From NCBI GenBank assembly GCA_030267965.1, contig BRYA01000402.1:1-38621 (forward strand): 38,621 nucleotides of DNA, given 5' to 3'. Of the stretch, positions 28,890 to 38,597 are shown in pieces. Each line of letters opens with the position of its first letter. The stretch's first letter is position 1. A program made the position numbers and the translations under genes. The notes under the pieces were generated by a model. The model was not told where the DNA came from and did not search any database. It was given only the letters and a program-made list of their open reading frames with translations. The DNA is from Triparma columacea. Lineage: Eukaryota > Sar > Bolidophyceae > Parmales > Triparmaceae.

Positions 28890-31800
28890 ATGGGCATTTT
28901 CGACTCGACCAAGTTGCCTGGCAATCCTTTTGCCAAGCAGAAAGGAGCCAAAGTAGCCCAGCTCACGGCAGAAGAACTGATGGAACAGAAGGCCAAAACT
29001 GAGACTCTCGCTAGGGTGGGCCTGAAGCCTGAGGATGAGAGAGGGGCAGTGGTGGACAAGCGGCCTCCTCCTGCAAAGGACACTAGAAAGGTGGGTGAGG
29101 GATGCGAAGGAGATCCCAGGGCGGTGATGCCTGCTATGTTGGTATTGGTGGTGGTCCGTCCGTACATAGGCCAACTTGATTATTCACCCTCCCCCCCCCC
29201 TTCCTGCAGAAACTCAAAGTTAGAGTCAACCCAACTGACAACAACGGAGGGGAAGTAGCGCCGGCAAGCCCGACAAAAAAGAAGAGAAAGAAGAAGAAAC
29301 TCAAACTCGATCCGAAGGGGGAATACGCCAGGATGAAGGAGGAGGAGGAGGCCGCATTGAGGGCTTTGAACGGGGAGGAGAACAACGAGGAGGAGGACGA
29401 GGAGCGTGAGGACCAGAAATGGCACGATTGTGTGAGGTGCATGGAGCAGGCGGAGCTCCGTCCCCTCATCGGAGACGCCGGAGAGTACTTGTGCCATTCG
29501 TGTTACTGGACCCTTCACCCCGAGGTTGCGAGGAGGGAGGCGCAAGGGGACGACTTCCAAGAAAAGGAGGTGCCCGAGGGAGAAGAATGTAGGAGCTGCC
29601 TCGATCAGGCCTACCTGCGGAGATGCTGCAACGAATTTTATTGTCACAAGTGCTACCTGAGGACGGGGTTTTGCCCTGGATGTAACCAAAAGGTCAACTC
29701 GAGAGGGATGGGGAAGGATAAGGAGGACCCCGGCATTTATCCTGTACTAGCGACGTGGTTGATATCGTTGTTCTACCTGCTCTTTATTGCCGGTATGACT
29801 TTATCGATTGTGTTCAACGAGTACCACCTCCCCGAGACAATTTGGGGATACAAGTGCTACGGCTACTTCCCCAGTTGCGACATGGAGATCTGCGTCGACC
29901 TCGGGGCGACTCCGGGGCAAGGGATCCAGAGCGCGGCGACCTACGAGTTTTGCGACCTGGGAAAAACGGTGAACAAAATCAGGGGCAAGGTCTGTGTTTA
30001 CGACGAGGAGCTTTTCAAGCAAAGCGAGAACCAATTAGGGTACGACTTCTGCTACGACCTCAAGGGGCGGCCGGGGACGAACAAGGAGGACAAGTTTCTC
30101 AACGGCGTGTACGTGTTCGAGGATAACTTCGACTATTGGAAGAATAAGACCGACTACTCTCAGGACAGCATCTTCCAGGCCTCGGCGAACTGGCAAGAAA
30201 TGACAAACGCCCAGGTGACCGACTTCTGCGGCATCAATGTGCTACCCGGGGACAAAGGGTATCCGCGGATGGGGAAGGGGGTGAGGTACGGCGAGGGGGC
30301 CCTGGTGTTCAGTGGAGTTCTCAAGAGAAATGCAGTGACAAAGCCGCTTGACGTGAGTTACGGGGGAGCAGTGAATTTCCACCTGAAGTTCGCCCCGATC
30401 GTGGAGAACGAGGACGATGTGCAGTGCAAGACGGCCTTCGGCGGGAACATTCACCTTAAGTACTGCGTAACGGGGCCTCAAAACTGCACCGAGAACGTCG
30501 GGGATTGGGAGAAACTCGAGAGCTACGTGGTTACCGACTACAGATACGATTACTTCAGCCCTATAGCCGCGGAGATTCCGGAGGCAGCCTGGAGCAACGA
30601 GACCATGTTCATGTGGGACCAGCCCTTCTTTGAGGACAGGAGGGACTATTGGGCACTAGACGACATCAGCATCTTCCACCGTTTCGACGGGACTTGGAGG
30701 GAAAGTGATGCTTTCTTGAATAAGAAGGTGGATAGTGACGAGGCCATCCAAGTCGCTCAGTGCTGCTTGGAGACTGAGCACTGCGAGGTGAGGAGGGGGG
30801 GAGGAGCGAAGCGACAAGATAGGGAGTGCTAGTGATCATACGGTGTACCTGCTCGTACGGTCCAACCCGCTTGTACAGTACTACCTGCTTCCATAATAAG
30901 TGTGCAGTCAAGTCTCACCCTGTGCCTCTCCCCTCCCCCCTCCCCCTTCCCCCCACCCCTTCCTCCCTTCCGTGCAGAACAATCCCGAGACGTTTCTTGC
31001 AGACGATAAGGCCGACGATTGCAGCTGGGTAAAGGGGTGGTCGGGGAGCGACTACTATGTGCTTAGGGGTGCCGACGCGTACATCGCAATCGCGGGATTG
31101 CTCGCCCTTTGCAAGTTCCTCTACAACTTCGCAGTGCTTATGTTGACTGAGGGCGATGTCGTGGTGGACAAGTTCATGAAGAGGTACATGCCGAGGTCGT
31201 GCAGACCAAAGAAGAAGGCCGGACTGTTCGACTTTCAGCAGAGGCCTGACGAGCCCCCCCCGGGCATGCTGGCTGAAGGTGCCTTCGAGTGTCAGGTGCA
31301 CCCTAAGTTCCTGAGGTCCGTTACGCTGGCCTTCCTCGGGCCGTACGTGATAGCGGTGTTCTGGATGATCGGGGTCACGAGCAGTTATACGCTGTACATG
31401 CCGTTCGTTGCCTTCAACAACGAGGCTAGCGCAGAGGTCAGCACCTACCAGGACAGGCCCCCCTACGTCGAGCCCAACTCAGAGATGACGACGAGTAGCG
31501 GATTCATCGTGTTCCTAGCTATGAGTATGGACGCGAGCAACATCTATTGGCTCGCAAAGCACGTCTTCTGTCTCTGGCCGGCGTGGGTCCCAGAGGTCAG
31601 CGTAGACACCAACCCCAGGTGCGAATATGGGAAGAGGCGAGCGAAGTGGCGAGTTAAGTGAAGTTAATCGCTGAAAATATATGAACTAACATCTTCGGTC
31701 GTCGCTTCGCTCCTCTGTCCTCACTTCGCTCCTCTGTCCTCACTCCTGTATCGCAGAAATAATTGGCTGAGGGTGGGGAAGGAGAAGGTGATCCTGACCG

Positions 31801-32474
31801 ATATTCAAGAGATTCACAGGTTCAGCAAGAAGTTCTGCTGGTATGTGACCGTGCTGTACCTTATGGGCGGAATGCCCTGGTGCTCCACGGTAATGATCTG
31901 TAAGTCCTTCTGGTTGACTTACGAAAAGGCCAGAATCATCGTTGGCTGCTTCGGTTTCATGACTTGCTTCAGGGCCTTCTTTGGGGCGAACATCTTCGTT
32001 AAGTTCCATTTTGCCATGGAATACATTCTCACCACCAACAACGACATGCGGGACGACATGGGGCTGAGCATGAGAAACGAAAAAATCAAATATCTAGGAT
32101 TCTACAGCTACCTCGTCGCCAGCATGAGCGTCGGGCTAATTATCGGGACCTACTACTTTCAGTCGAGGTTCCACACCTTCCTATCTGCGATGATATGCGG
32201 ATTCTTTGGCGCAGTCTACGGGGTGGTGTTGGGGTTATTACAGGGTCTCCCCACCCAACCCCAATTCTTCCTCACCAGGTGGCCAGACGAGGGCCACACT
32301 GTGTTGTACGAGAAAAAAATACACTGTCCTTGCATCTTCTATTGCGCCTACTGCAGCGACATGCACACGAGGGTCGGGTATTTGGTATTGTTTCTAGACA
32401 ACATGCAGGGCTATCAAAGTCTGCTCAAGGGAGAGCCGGATGGTGGGGAGGACTTTGACCCGATGGCTGGGTAG
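28890..32474 (+). CDS. Zinc-cluster / extracellular beta-sandwich / multi-pass membrane protein
   Basis: Four exons: 28890-29090, 29210-30787, 30978-31618, 31757-32474; phases 0, 0, 2; 1045 residues. A lysine-rich cytoplasmic N-terminus (KKKRKKKK) is followed by two Cys clusters at ~138-225: CVRC...CHSC and CRSC...RRCC..FYCHKCY...CPGC, RING/B-box-like and likely zinc-binding. A helix at ~242-269 leads into a Cys-rich extracellular region. Within it, about residues 370-570 run VYVFEDNF, TDFCGI, ALVFSG, CKTAFGGNIHLKYC and WALDDISIF, the pattern of reelin-type beta-sandwich repeats. Exons 3-4 encode about seven more helices. No enzymatic motif is seen. It may be a cell-surface receptor or adhesion protein. 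Introns 2 and 3 carry GCGAAGC or its complement. Confidence 0.85.
31619..31756 (+). other. Intron with direct and inverted short repeats
   Basis: 138 bp intron (donor GTGCGAAT, acceptor TATCGCAG). It holds two copies of a ~20 bp unit, CTTCGCTCCTCTGTCCTCA, at about 31706-31742, and GCGAGCGAAGTGGCGAG near its 5' end. These are partly complementary, so the intron could fold into a long hairpin. Confidence 0.75.
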
Positions 32475-33042
32475 GCGGAGTGGAGTGGAGGAAGGGGGGC
32501 ACTTTTTGGGAAAGTACGACTCAACATGTTTGTTACATTGAAAAAAAGGCATTAAAACACTCATTTTAATATATTACCTTGTCGACAGTTGAGTTGACGG
32601 CGCGCGAGCGAAAGGAGATCGACTGGGATGCCGCAGTCCGGAGGATATAGAATGACCGAAATGGGAGCCGACCATCGGAGCCGAAATCCACTCCAACAGT
32701 CAAGGATTTTGGCCTTACCCTGCCTTTCGAAAAACCCACGAAGGCGATGACTGGGTCTTTGGCTAGGCCTCAACTTTGTTTTTTTGTGTCATTACTTCCG
32801 ACAGATACATTTTTGAAGGCTACAAACACTAACAAATACTTAAGTTGTCTCAATAAGAGCGCAGACGGAAGAAGGAGAAAAATTGGGGGCAGACGGAGGA
32901 GTTAGACAAGGCAAGATAATCGGCCAGCTCGTCAACTTTGAGCTTACATTTTGGGGCTCATTTCAGTTTATTGAAACTAATATTGAGACCAACGGACATT
33001 TGAAGTGTTGTCATAATCTGAAACCGTAAATAACTCCACAGG
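32475..33042. other. Intergenic, 3' region of the membrane protein and 5' region of bHLH-PAS
   Basis: No gene recognised. An A/T hairpin (ATTAAAA at 32551-32557, TTTTAAT at 32564-32570, 6 nt loop) may sit at the upstream gene's 3' end. An AG at 33040-33041 (CTCCACAG) just before the next ATG could be a 5'-leader splice acceptor. Confidence 0.45.
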
Positions 33043-34510
33043 ATGTCCCAGCCACCCCCAAACCAGCCCTCAGAATCCCTTGACTCCTTCATCGCATTTG
33101 ATGAGGGCTTTGAGGATGGCTCGCAGGAAATGTACCGCGAAGGTTACGACAATCAAATGGAATCTAAGTCATACACCGACATCAACCCCAGTTTTGAGGA
33201 GCCTGCGCCGAGGAATCAAGGGAGGAAAAGGGCCAACAGCAGTTCTGGTGAGAAACCGGGAAAATCAGTGAGAGCAAAGACCACCACCACTCCCTCACCG
33301 GCAGTAGGAGGAGCCGCGAAGGGCAGAGGGGGCAGGAAACCGGGGAAAGGGAAGGCCAACGGGGGCAAGCCTGGCCGGGGTAAAGGTGGGAAAGGTGGGG
33401 AAGAGGACGGTATCGATGATGAGAAGAGGGAGGAGAGAAATCTGAGGGAAAAGGAGCGCAGCTTCAAGATATCTCGGCAAATTCAAATGCTCAGGGACCT
33501 GCTCAACAACGGAGGGGTCGCAGTACCGAAGGGGACGAAGTCTTCTGTCCTCACAGAGGCGGCCAACTACATCAGAGTGTTGCAGCAGCACAGATTCAAC
33601 TCTGAGGTAGACAGGCAGAACCTCGTCAACGAGATACGGAGCATGAATAGTGGAGAGATGGGACCGCACGTGCAGATCGCGGTGCGAGAGGCAGTGGATA
33701 CCATCGATGAGACCCTCACTACCAACACAACTGCCGCTCACCAGCCCCAGCATCACCTTGGGCCTGGCGGTGAGGTGCAACTGACAAATGGAGCGGGAAG
33801 CGTTGCTACTTCAACTATGCTCCCTCCGGATGCGTCATTGGCTTCGGCCCATGATGGGCAGGTCAACATGCCTCCCGCCCACCCCCATGTCTCCGAAGTC
33901 CAACCCCTGCCACCCCCCGAGTCGAGGGGGAGATTGCACCCCGACGATTACTCGACCCTATTCGCGTGCTCCGCCATCCCGATGGCCATAGCCACAATGG
34001 GAGGTTCTTTCATCGAGTGCAACAAGTCCTTCGAGGACGTCTCAGGCTTTCCAAAGTCGATCCTCCTCACCATGACGATATTTAACATCACTTCTCCCCC
34101 GGCTTTGCAAGAGGCCTTCGAAGCCATCAGCAGGATGATCCCTCGAGGGACGGTCGACGAGAACGGAAGGCCGAACGAAAAGGTGAGTGCGACAAGCGAA
34201 AGCAGTGATGAGCGAAGCGAAAGCAGTGATGAGCGAAGCGAGTCGCAGAAAGGGCCTGGTTTTGTCTTGGATGTAGTAGTACGATACGATGCACCTTATA
34301 GCTAACCCCCCCCCCCCCCCCTTTCAGACACCACCACCTGCCATACTCAGCGGCCTCCTCAAAAACGGAGAGTGCAGACTGAAAGTGTTCCTGGCCAAGG
34401 ATGGTGCGAGGAATACGAAATACTTTGTTATCCAACCCACACCATCGAGGGTGCAGATCACACAGTTCCCAACTTTGCTCGAAAACGACTTCGTCCACAT
34501 CACCGGTTAA
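33043..34510 (+). CDS. bHLH-PAS transcription factor, RITMO1-like
   Basis: Two exons, 33043-34182 and 34328-34510, joined in phase 0, giving 440 residues. Residues ~50-125 are rich in G, K and R and may include a nuclear localisation signal. The bHLH lies at ~129-182: basic region ERNLREKERSFKISRQ, helix 1 IQMLRDLL, loop, helix 2 KSSVLTEAANYIRVLQQ. A PAS domain at ~302-420 shows FACSAIPMAIATMGGSFIECN and continues in exon 2 (CRLKVFLAKDG, FVIQPTPS). Known: stramenopiles have a bHLH-PAS family that includes diatom RITMO1, a regulator of diel rhythms, with this R-N-L-R-E-x-x-R-S basic region. Inference: a nuclear regulator, possibly of the day/night cycle. The intron carries a 21 bp tandem repeat with two GCGAAGC motifs and a C16 pyrimidine tract. 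Confidence 0.9.
34198..34243 (+). repeat. 21 bp tandem repeat just inside the bHLH-PAS intron
   Basis: AGCGAAAGCAGTGATG is followed by AGCGA and then repeated with a 21 bp period, beginning 15 nt after the donor. GCGAAGC occurs at 34212-34218 and 34233-34239. The repeat stays open in the upstream reading frame, so the frame runs on past the donor and the exon end must be set from the splice signal. Confidence 0.8.
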
Positions 34511-35567
34511 AAAAGCATCGGCAGGGGCTCACACAGTTGGGGTTAGGGTTAGTAGTCAGGATACTTGTTGGTTTAAACGATTATGTATTACCACGAAGAG
34601 AGGAATAATAGTGCGCCGAAGGTCAACCAAACAGGGAGACAATCAAGAGAGTTTAGCTTTTGGTAACCTCATCAATACACGACAGCACGTATCACGAAAA
34701 ATGGGGAATGATTTTTTCTTCTATTTTCCAATTTTTCCAAAGCAAAAACAAAGTTGCTCGTTACGTCCCCCCTCAAACCATCTCCACCGTACCTCCCGTT
34801 TTCCCATCGACACCATGCGCCGGGGTCCGCTCTTAAAATGGCGATGCATGTTTTGCTTTTGACGTCCACCACTTTTGGCATGAAACTTCATATTTTTCAA
34901 TTCCCCTCCACCCCCCCGCCCCAACCAAACACACTGCACACATCGCAACGCACCAACGCCCATCCTCCACCCCCATCCTTCCCACCCGTCACGTCCATCA
35001 CAATTTTGAAGAGCTCTCCAACATGTCTCATCACCCAATTTCCTCATCAAGAAAAAGCCAAAACCGATTGTGAGTCCTCATCTCCATCCTCCTCCAAACG
35101 TGCGAAGTGCTCCATTCCCATCCAGCTATGTGCCATCTTAACGAATTCAAGCCATTCGGAACGAACGAAGATCGACTTATGTGCCCCCTCAGCCGGAACC
35201 ACCCCACTCCTCACACGATCTCGAGATTCAGAGATTGGCCAAATGCACCTCTGCCTGTTATTTAATCTCCCTAGCGACAGCGAAGTGATGACAATATACG
35301 TACGACCATCCCTGAAATCGAGTGGCGTACCGTAAAACGACGACCTGACTGCAATGTGCCGGTCAAGAGTGGGGGCTGTGACGAAAAAAGTTTTGTTTCA
35401 GTTACTTCTGCACCTTCACGGCAGATTCATAAGTCGCCTGAGGAGAATTTAGAAGAAACACACCACAACGCTACCATCCTTCCAAACATCAATCCCTCCT
35501 CTTTTCCCCTTTGTGCCCCTCTGTGCCCTCTAACCGGAACCCCTCCCTCCCTCACCTACAGAATAAT
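34511..35567. other. Intergenic region and probable 5' leader intron of eS19
   Basis: No confident gene. It contains a short telomere-like GGGGTTAGGGTTAG at 34539-34552. Just before the eS19 start there is a strong acceptor: CTAAC at 35530-35534, a C-rich tract and CTACAG ending at 35561. A possible partner donor is GTGAGTCC at 35070, giving a 492 bp leader intron, but the donor choice is uncertain. A 582 nt open frame at 34754-35335 shows no domain. Confidence 0.45.
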
Positions 35568-36032
35568 ATGTCCGAGGAATTCGAGCCCCGTGCTATCACC
35601 GTCAGGGACATTGCTCCTGCTGACTTCATTGCCGCTTACGCTGAGCACTTGAAGAACAGTGACAAGTTCGAGCTCCCTGCTTGGGCCGACCTTGTTAAGA
35701 CTGCCGTCTTCAAGGAGCTCGCCCCCTACGGAGATGACTGGTACTACATTCGCGCCGCCTCCATCGCCCGCAAAATCTACCTCCGCCCCGGCACCGGAGT
35801 CGGAGCCCTCCAGAAGTGGTACGGAGGAACCTACAGGCGTGGAACCCGCACTGAGCACTTCCGCAAGGCCAACTCCGGCCTTATTCGTGTTATCCTCCAG
35901 GGCCTCGAGGAGATGAGGGTCGTTGAGAAGGCGGGCGCCCACGGGCGCAAGGTTACCAGGGTTGGACAGCAGGATCTTGACCGCATTGCTGGCGGTGTCG
36001 CCAGGGCCCAGGTCGAGGACGACGATGAGTAA
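35568..36032 (+). CDS. RPS19: 40S ribosomal protein eS19
   Basis: 154 residues; the start ATG at 35568 lies 7 nt after a likely leader-intron acceptor. The eS19 family is clear over the whole length: TVRDIAPADFIAAYAEHLK, ELPAWADLVKT, DDWYYIRAASIARKIYLRPG, VGALQKWYGG, FRKANSGLIRVILQGLE and GRKVTRVGQQDLDRIA. It belongs to the head of the small ribosomal subunit and is needed for 18S rRNA maturation. Codon use is strongly biased to C- and G-ending codons (GCC, AAG, CGC), as expected for a highly expressed gene. The coding sequence has no intron. It converges with the eight-helix membrane protein, 172 bp between stops. Confidence 0.97.
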   Translation: MSEEFEPRAITVRDIAPADFIAAYAEHLKNSDKFELPAWADLVKTAVFKELAPYGDDWYYIRAASIARKIYLRPGTGVGALQKWYGGTYRRGTRTEHFRKANSGLIRVILQGLEEMRVVEKAGAHGRKVTRVGQQDLDRIAGGVARAQVEDDDE

Positions 36033-36147
36033 AGATAAAGTGTTTCAAATCAAACGATTGAGTTTTTAAACCTGGCCCAGAATGCACCGAGTATATCCAA
36101 GAACCGAGCCGACTACTGATAACGGGCTGTGCCTCCTCGAAGTCCTT

Positions 36148-36162
36148 CCCCCCCCCCCCCCC
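36148..36162 (+). repeat. C15 homopolymer between convergent genes
   Basis: Fifteen consecutive C between the eS19 stop and the opposing gene's stop. It is not near a usable splice acceptor on the plus strand. Its length is also the sort of place where sequencing errors occur. Confidence 0.7.
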
Positions 36163-36204
36163 ACTGCCCATTTCGCCCCCCGCCCCGCCCTCAATTCAAG
36201 CGCT

Positions 36205-37789
36205 TCAAAGATACCCGTACGTTAATACAACAAACGTCTCAAAGACCACCGCCATGAAGACGAAGTTCATATCGTACCCCTCCGTCTCCACTGCCACGTG
36301 GTAGAACCTGAAGAGAGTCATCCAGAAAAGGACCTGGCAGATGGTTTGGACCTTCCAGCAGTGGAGGGCGCGGAGGTAGCCGTACGGCTTGGTGTCCGCC
36401 GCGGTGACCCAACCTGAGGATATCATTTGGCCCTTTTCGGGGCAGAGGTGGGTGCCCTTCTTGATGAGGAAGGCCGTCGCTAGCTTGTTAAATACGTACG
36501 AAAGGACGAAGAGAGCGGCCATCTGGCTGCTCAGCCTGTCCCCGATGTACTCCTCGGGGAAGTCGGGGTAGTAAGACGGGGGAGAGTGGACGTAGGCACG
36601 GGTAAAGATTAGGTAGGAGGCATCGCCAGGGAACCAGGGGAGGAGAGTGCCGGGGGAGAAAAGGTCGCGGAGGAGGGGGATAGACATGAAACCAGAACAC
36701 AATAGGGTTATGCCGGAGACTTGGGTGGGTGAGGGGATGAGGGAGGGAAAAGGGAATGAAGGGCGACGAAGGTGTGGCGTGGCGGGAGGTGTTAAAGAGG
36801 TTTGTGGCATTGGACATTGAGTTTCATTAAGGGGGGGGCGTGATGTCAGTGGTGTACACAGTGGGCACGGCGGAGGCTCACTCAGCTCCATTCCCTCACC
36901 TGTCACGTTCGCTAGTGCCCCCTCATCTTGTCCTGCCGTGTACCTAATCGGCTTGTTTGCCCAGAACTTGAAGTCCTTGACTTTCATCCCGCTCACGTGG
37001 TACCACCCCAGCGGTCCTAGCATGACAGCGGCCTCCAAGACCAGCAAGAACACCATCTGCATCATGACGGACACCGCCTCATCAGACGGACCGAAGGTGC
37101 ACGCGTACAGAAGGAAAGCGGCATGGGCAAAGTTACCTACCGCAGCGCTAGTTATCGTAACGGCGTGGTAGCTGTAGAAGAGGGCGGGGGAGGGGGTGCC
37201 AGGGGAAAAGAGGAAGACGTAGAGCTTGATTATACTAGTGCAGAGCAGACCACAGCTGCCGAACTTGCGGGTGAAGAACTGACCTGGGGAGTAGGGTCGA
37301 TTTTCGAAGGAGTGGGAGGTGAAACGGGTGGGATCGGTGCGGCTATAGATGGCGTTGTTGAAATATGCATGGTAAGGGAGGTCTGTGTAGTTGAAGAGAG
37401 GAGTGGACTATTGGGGACGGAGGGTGAAGGGTAAGTAGGGACTGACTTGTGTTTTGAGCTTCAATAATGTCTGCATGCATAAGTGACACATAGTGCATAC
37501 AATGCACCTTATAATACTATAGTTCTACATTACCAATCCAATGATGTCAACAATGATGTCGACAATGACACCTCCACTCCCCCTCCATCCCCCTCCAAGA
37601 CGCAGGACTTACTAATTCGAGTGATTTTCCTGTCTGCGTCCACATTGAGAACGCAAATGCAGCCCAGTAGATACTACACGCTCCAACTACAACCATGACG
37701 GGCATCCTAGGATGAAGCGTCTTGATTGTGAGTGATTGTGGGGCTGCTTTTGACAACTTGGACCGAGCGCCAGGTTTTGAATTACTCAT
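36205..37789 (-). CDS. Eight-helix membrane protein, function unknown
   Basis: Three exons: 37613-37789, 36900-37407, 36205-36719; phases 0 and 1; 399 residues. The first donor is GTAAGTCC. The exon 2 acceptor (CCCCAATAG) directly follows an in-frame stop, so an intron is required there. Seen: a short basic N-terminus, a helix at ~30-52, and seven more hydrophobic helices spread to the C-terminus. The long loop between helices 1 and 2 is aromatic- and proline-rich, and an N-glycosylation-type NVT precedes helix 5. No motif identifies a transporter or enzyme family. The second intron (36720-36899) is a stop-free multiple of three. Removing it joins ANVT to VSGITLLCSG and restores a clean helix. 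Confidence 0.8.
36720..36899 (-). other. Stop-free 180 bp intron of the eight-helix gene
   Basis: Donor GTGAGGGAATGG, acceptor CACCCACCCAAG, 180 nt, phase 1. The 60 residues it would encode are proline-rich low complexity, quite unlike the hydrophobic protein on either side. Confidence 0.75.
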
Positions 37790-38006
37790 TTTTCGCTCAA
37801 TTTATGCACAAACTAAACTAAAGAGGGGCGAGATGGAAAATATGTTAGAATAATAAACCAGAGATGGAATGATTTAGAGATGAATCACGCACGATAAGGG
37901 TAAAAGTGAGGGTAACAATTTTGGAAAAAAATCAAGGGAAACTCCAAAACGAACTTATGATTTTGATTGAAAATCGCGCTGTCAATACCGCCACCTTCCG
38001 CCCCCA
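37790..38006. other. Upstream region of the eight-helix gene, nothing recognised
   Basis: 217 bp, fairly AT-rich, between the 5' end of the eight-helix gene and the stop of the partial gene to its right. It should hold the promoter of the former and the 3' end of the latter. Confidence 0.5.
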
Positions 38007-38597
38007 CTAGCTTAGCCACTCTACGATGTCTTCTGCCCCCTTCACGTCCTTGAATATCTCCTTCGCCTTAACCTCACATCCTTCCCACCCCTCCCCAATT
38101 AGCGCCACCTCATCCAAGTGCTCCTTGCACTCATCGAAGCTCCTCTCCACCTCGCTCTTCCCCTCGTCCTCCCCTCCTTGCCCCGGCTGCTGCCCGGCGG
38201 CGCCCTTCTCTGCCTCCCTCACCCTGTTCCACCAGTCCACGAAGGTCCCTTGGATCCCCCCGAGCCTCCTTGCTTCCTCCACCCTCCCCTCCATGTCCAC
38301 CCCGATGCTCGCAACCCCGTCCTCGGTCTTGACTACCCCCCTAGCGGCGTCCCTCCACTCCCCCTCCCTCCCCCCCCCGAGCCTCTCAAGAACCTTTGAG
38401 TAGAAAAGCATGCAGCTGCCGGTCCCGAACTTGCCGTTGGAGACCTCACAGGTTGCCAGGACGTCCATAGGGGACTTGGAGAGGGCCAGCTTGGAGAGGG
38501 CGACGGACTCGTAGAAATCACGGAAGGGGGACAGCTTCAGGAGAGAGTACTTGGCAATGCCAATGGAAGAGAACTTCGGAGCTACACCCAACTCGTA
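38007..38597 (-). CDS. Last exon of an unidentified gene (5' part outside the window)
   Basis: An open frame of 196 codons plus stop. At its 5' end a pyrimidine tract ends in CCACAG at about 38598-38603, a convincing acceptor, and the exon begins in phase 0 with TAC GAG TTG; no ATG fits. The peptide starts YELGVAPKFSSIGIAKYSLLK, has a moderately conserved-looking segment (SKSPMDVLATCEVSNGKFG, GSCMLFYSKVLERLGG) and then a charged helical half with a G/E/Q-rich linker. I do not recognise the family. Earlier exons are beyond 38621, so length and targeting are unknown. Confidence 0.75.
   Translation of the reverse strand, partial: YELGVAPKFSSIGIAKYSLLKLSPFRDFYESVALSKLALSKSPMDVLATCEVSNGKFGTGSCMLFYSKVLERLGGGREGEWRDAARGVVKTEDGVASIGVDMEGRVEEARRLGGIQGTFVDWWNRVREAEKGAAGQQPGQGGEDEGKSEVERSFDECKEHLDEVALIGEGWEGCEVKAKEIFKDVKGAEDIVEWLS

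Noticed and set aside
35023..35072. Upstream ATG that might extend eS19 through the leader intron
   Set aside because: Joined with the donor at 35070 and the acceptor at 35561, the frame does not match the eS19 frame.
34754..35335. 193-codon open frame upstream of eS19
   Set aside because: No domain, no hydrophobic or motif pattern, no ATG at its start, and it lies where the eS19 leader intron probably is.
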